Of a stretch of 13,818 nt of DNA, positions 13,401 through 13,818 are shown piece after piece; position 1 is the stretch's first letter, and each line of letters begins with the position of its first letter. The notes beneath the pieces are model-generated. The model worked only from the letters and a program-made list of their open reading frames with translations. It searched no databases and was not told the DNA's origin. The DNA is from Desulfobacterales bacterium (GTDB taxonomy: Bacteria > Desulfobacterota > Desulfobacteria > Desulfobacterales > Desulfosalsimonadaceae). A program made the position numbers and the translations under genes. The stretch lies in NCBI GenBank assembly GCA_018224315.1, contig JAGTVF010000273.1, forward strand, positions 1 to 13,818, read 5' to 3'.

Positions 13401-13818
13401 TCAGAAACCGGCACGAAAAAACCGGGTGAGGTAAAACACGTAAAATCCGGCAAAAAGGCCCTGGGCGGTTCCCCAGGCAATATCGGCCACGGTAATCAAT
13501 ACCGGGTAGCCCTTAACAAATGACAGATTGGTCAGATCATAGGTGCAGTAAAGGGCAAACCCGGCAAATGCGCCGGTGCAAACGGCTGCAGCAAGGCGGT
13601 TTTCCACCATGATGGCAAGAGAGACAAACACCGCAAGAGCCAGGGCAATGATTGCCTGGGCCAGGATTCCCACCGGGAGATTAAAGACGATACGTCCGTT
13701 TTCAACTGATGCCAGATAACTCATCTGCCTGAAATAAAGGTGCCGGGCGATAACAGCCAGCCACAGCATATCGGCCACGATAAAAATCACAATGGCGATG
13801 CCGGCGACCTTGAAAAAC
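13401..13818 (-). CDS. DUF2177 family membrane protein, 5' end cut by window
   Basis: The frame is open to the right edge, so the start codon is outside; 138 residues are visible. The visible GTG at 13790 is not the start, since hydrophobic family-like sequence (FFKVAGIAIVIFIVADMLWL) continues before it. DUF2177 hallmarks are present: an Asp-x-x-Trp-Leu at the end of the first TM (DMLWL), an LYF segment after it, the YCTYDLTNLSFVKGYP motif and the DIAWGTAQG motif in the last TM. About four TM helices are seen. The function of the family is unknown. The 118 bases between this stop and the next gene hold nothing I can name. Confidence 0.88.
   Translation of the reverse strand, partial: FFKVAGIAIVIFIVADMLWLAVIARHLYFRQMSYLASVENGRIVFNLPVGILAQAIIALALAVFVSLAIMVENRLAAAVCTGAFAGFALYCTYDLTNLSFVKGYPVLITVADIAWGTAQGLFAGFYVFYLTRFFRAGF

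Overview
The window reads as an ordinary chromosomal stretch, with accessory patches, from a GC-rich Gram-negative bacterium. The gene mix (a UpxY/NusG-like antiterminator, a SYLF-domain secreted protein, a bacterial RRM protein, a GIDE-LemA pair, many short hypothetical genes) and the style of the intergenic repeats fit a sulfate-reducing Desulfobacterota (Desulfobacterales) lineage. That placement is inference from gene content, not from a marker gene.

Layout. 3-563 (+): C-terminal part of an HD-GYP c-di-GMP phosphodiesterase cut by the window edge. 658-1194 (+): Yip1-family membrane protein. 1245-1569 (-): wreck of a GGDEF-EAL gene in which the end of the GGDEF domain is joined, out of frame, to the end of the EAL domain. 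1568-4180 (-): a NusG-like antiterminator followed by a membrane UDP-sugar 4,6-dehydratase of the WbpM/PglF/CapD type; this looks like the head of a surface-polysaccharide locus, but no other sugar genes follow. 4341-5582 (-): a 90-residue RRM RNA-binding protein and a secreted SYLF protein, each with a long leader. 5809-6507 (-): an orphan nucleotidyltransferase-fold protein.

6705-10857 (+) looks like one operon: a STAS-domain protein, a three-TM GIDE-domain protein carrying a textbook EF-hand loop, LemA, and a PLP-dependent Cys/Met-metabolism enzyme. The STAS-GIDE-LemA part is the most interesting module here; it suggests a membrane-associated complex with a possible calcium input and a phospho-switch protein. 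A perfectly phased array of seven heptamers sits between the GIDE gene and lemA.

10927-11003 is a tRNA-Pro(GGG) with its own promoter and a clear, probably bidirectional terminator. The rest is on the minus strand: a TIM-barrel sugar isomerase/endonuclease IV-like protein (11095-11883), a DUF523-DUF1722 (TudS/YbgA-type) protein (11932-12882), a small helical protein (12974-13282) and a DUF2177 membrane protein cut by the right edge (13401-13818).

No CRISPR array, insertion sequence, integrase or phage gene was seen. No gene-free stretch exceeds 300 bases except 1195-1567, which holds the GGDEF-EAL remnant.
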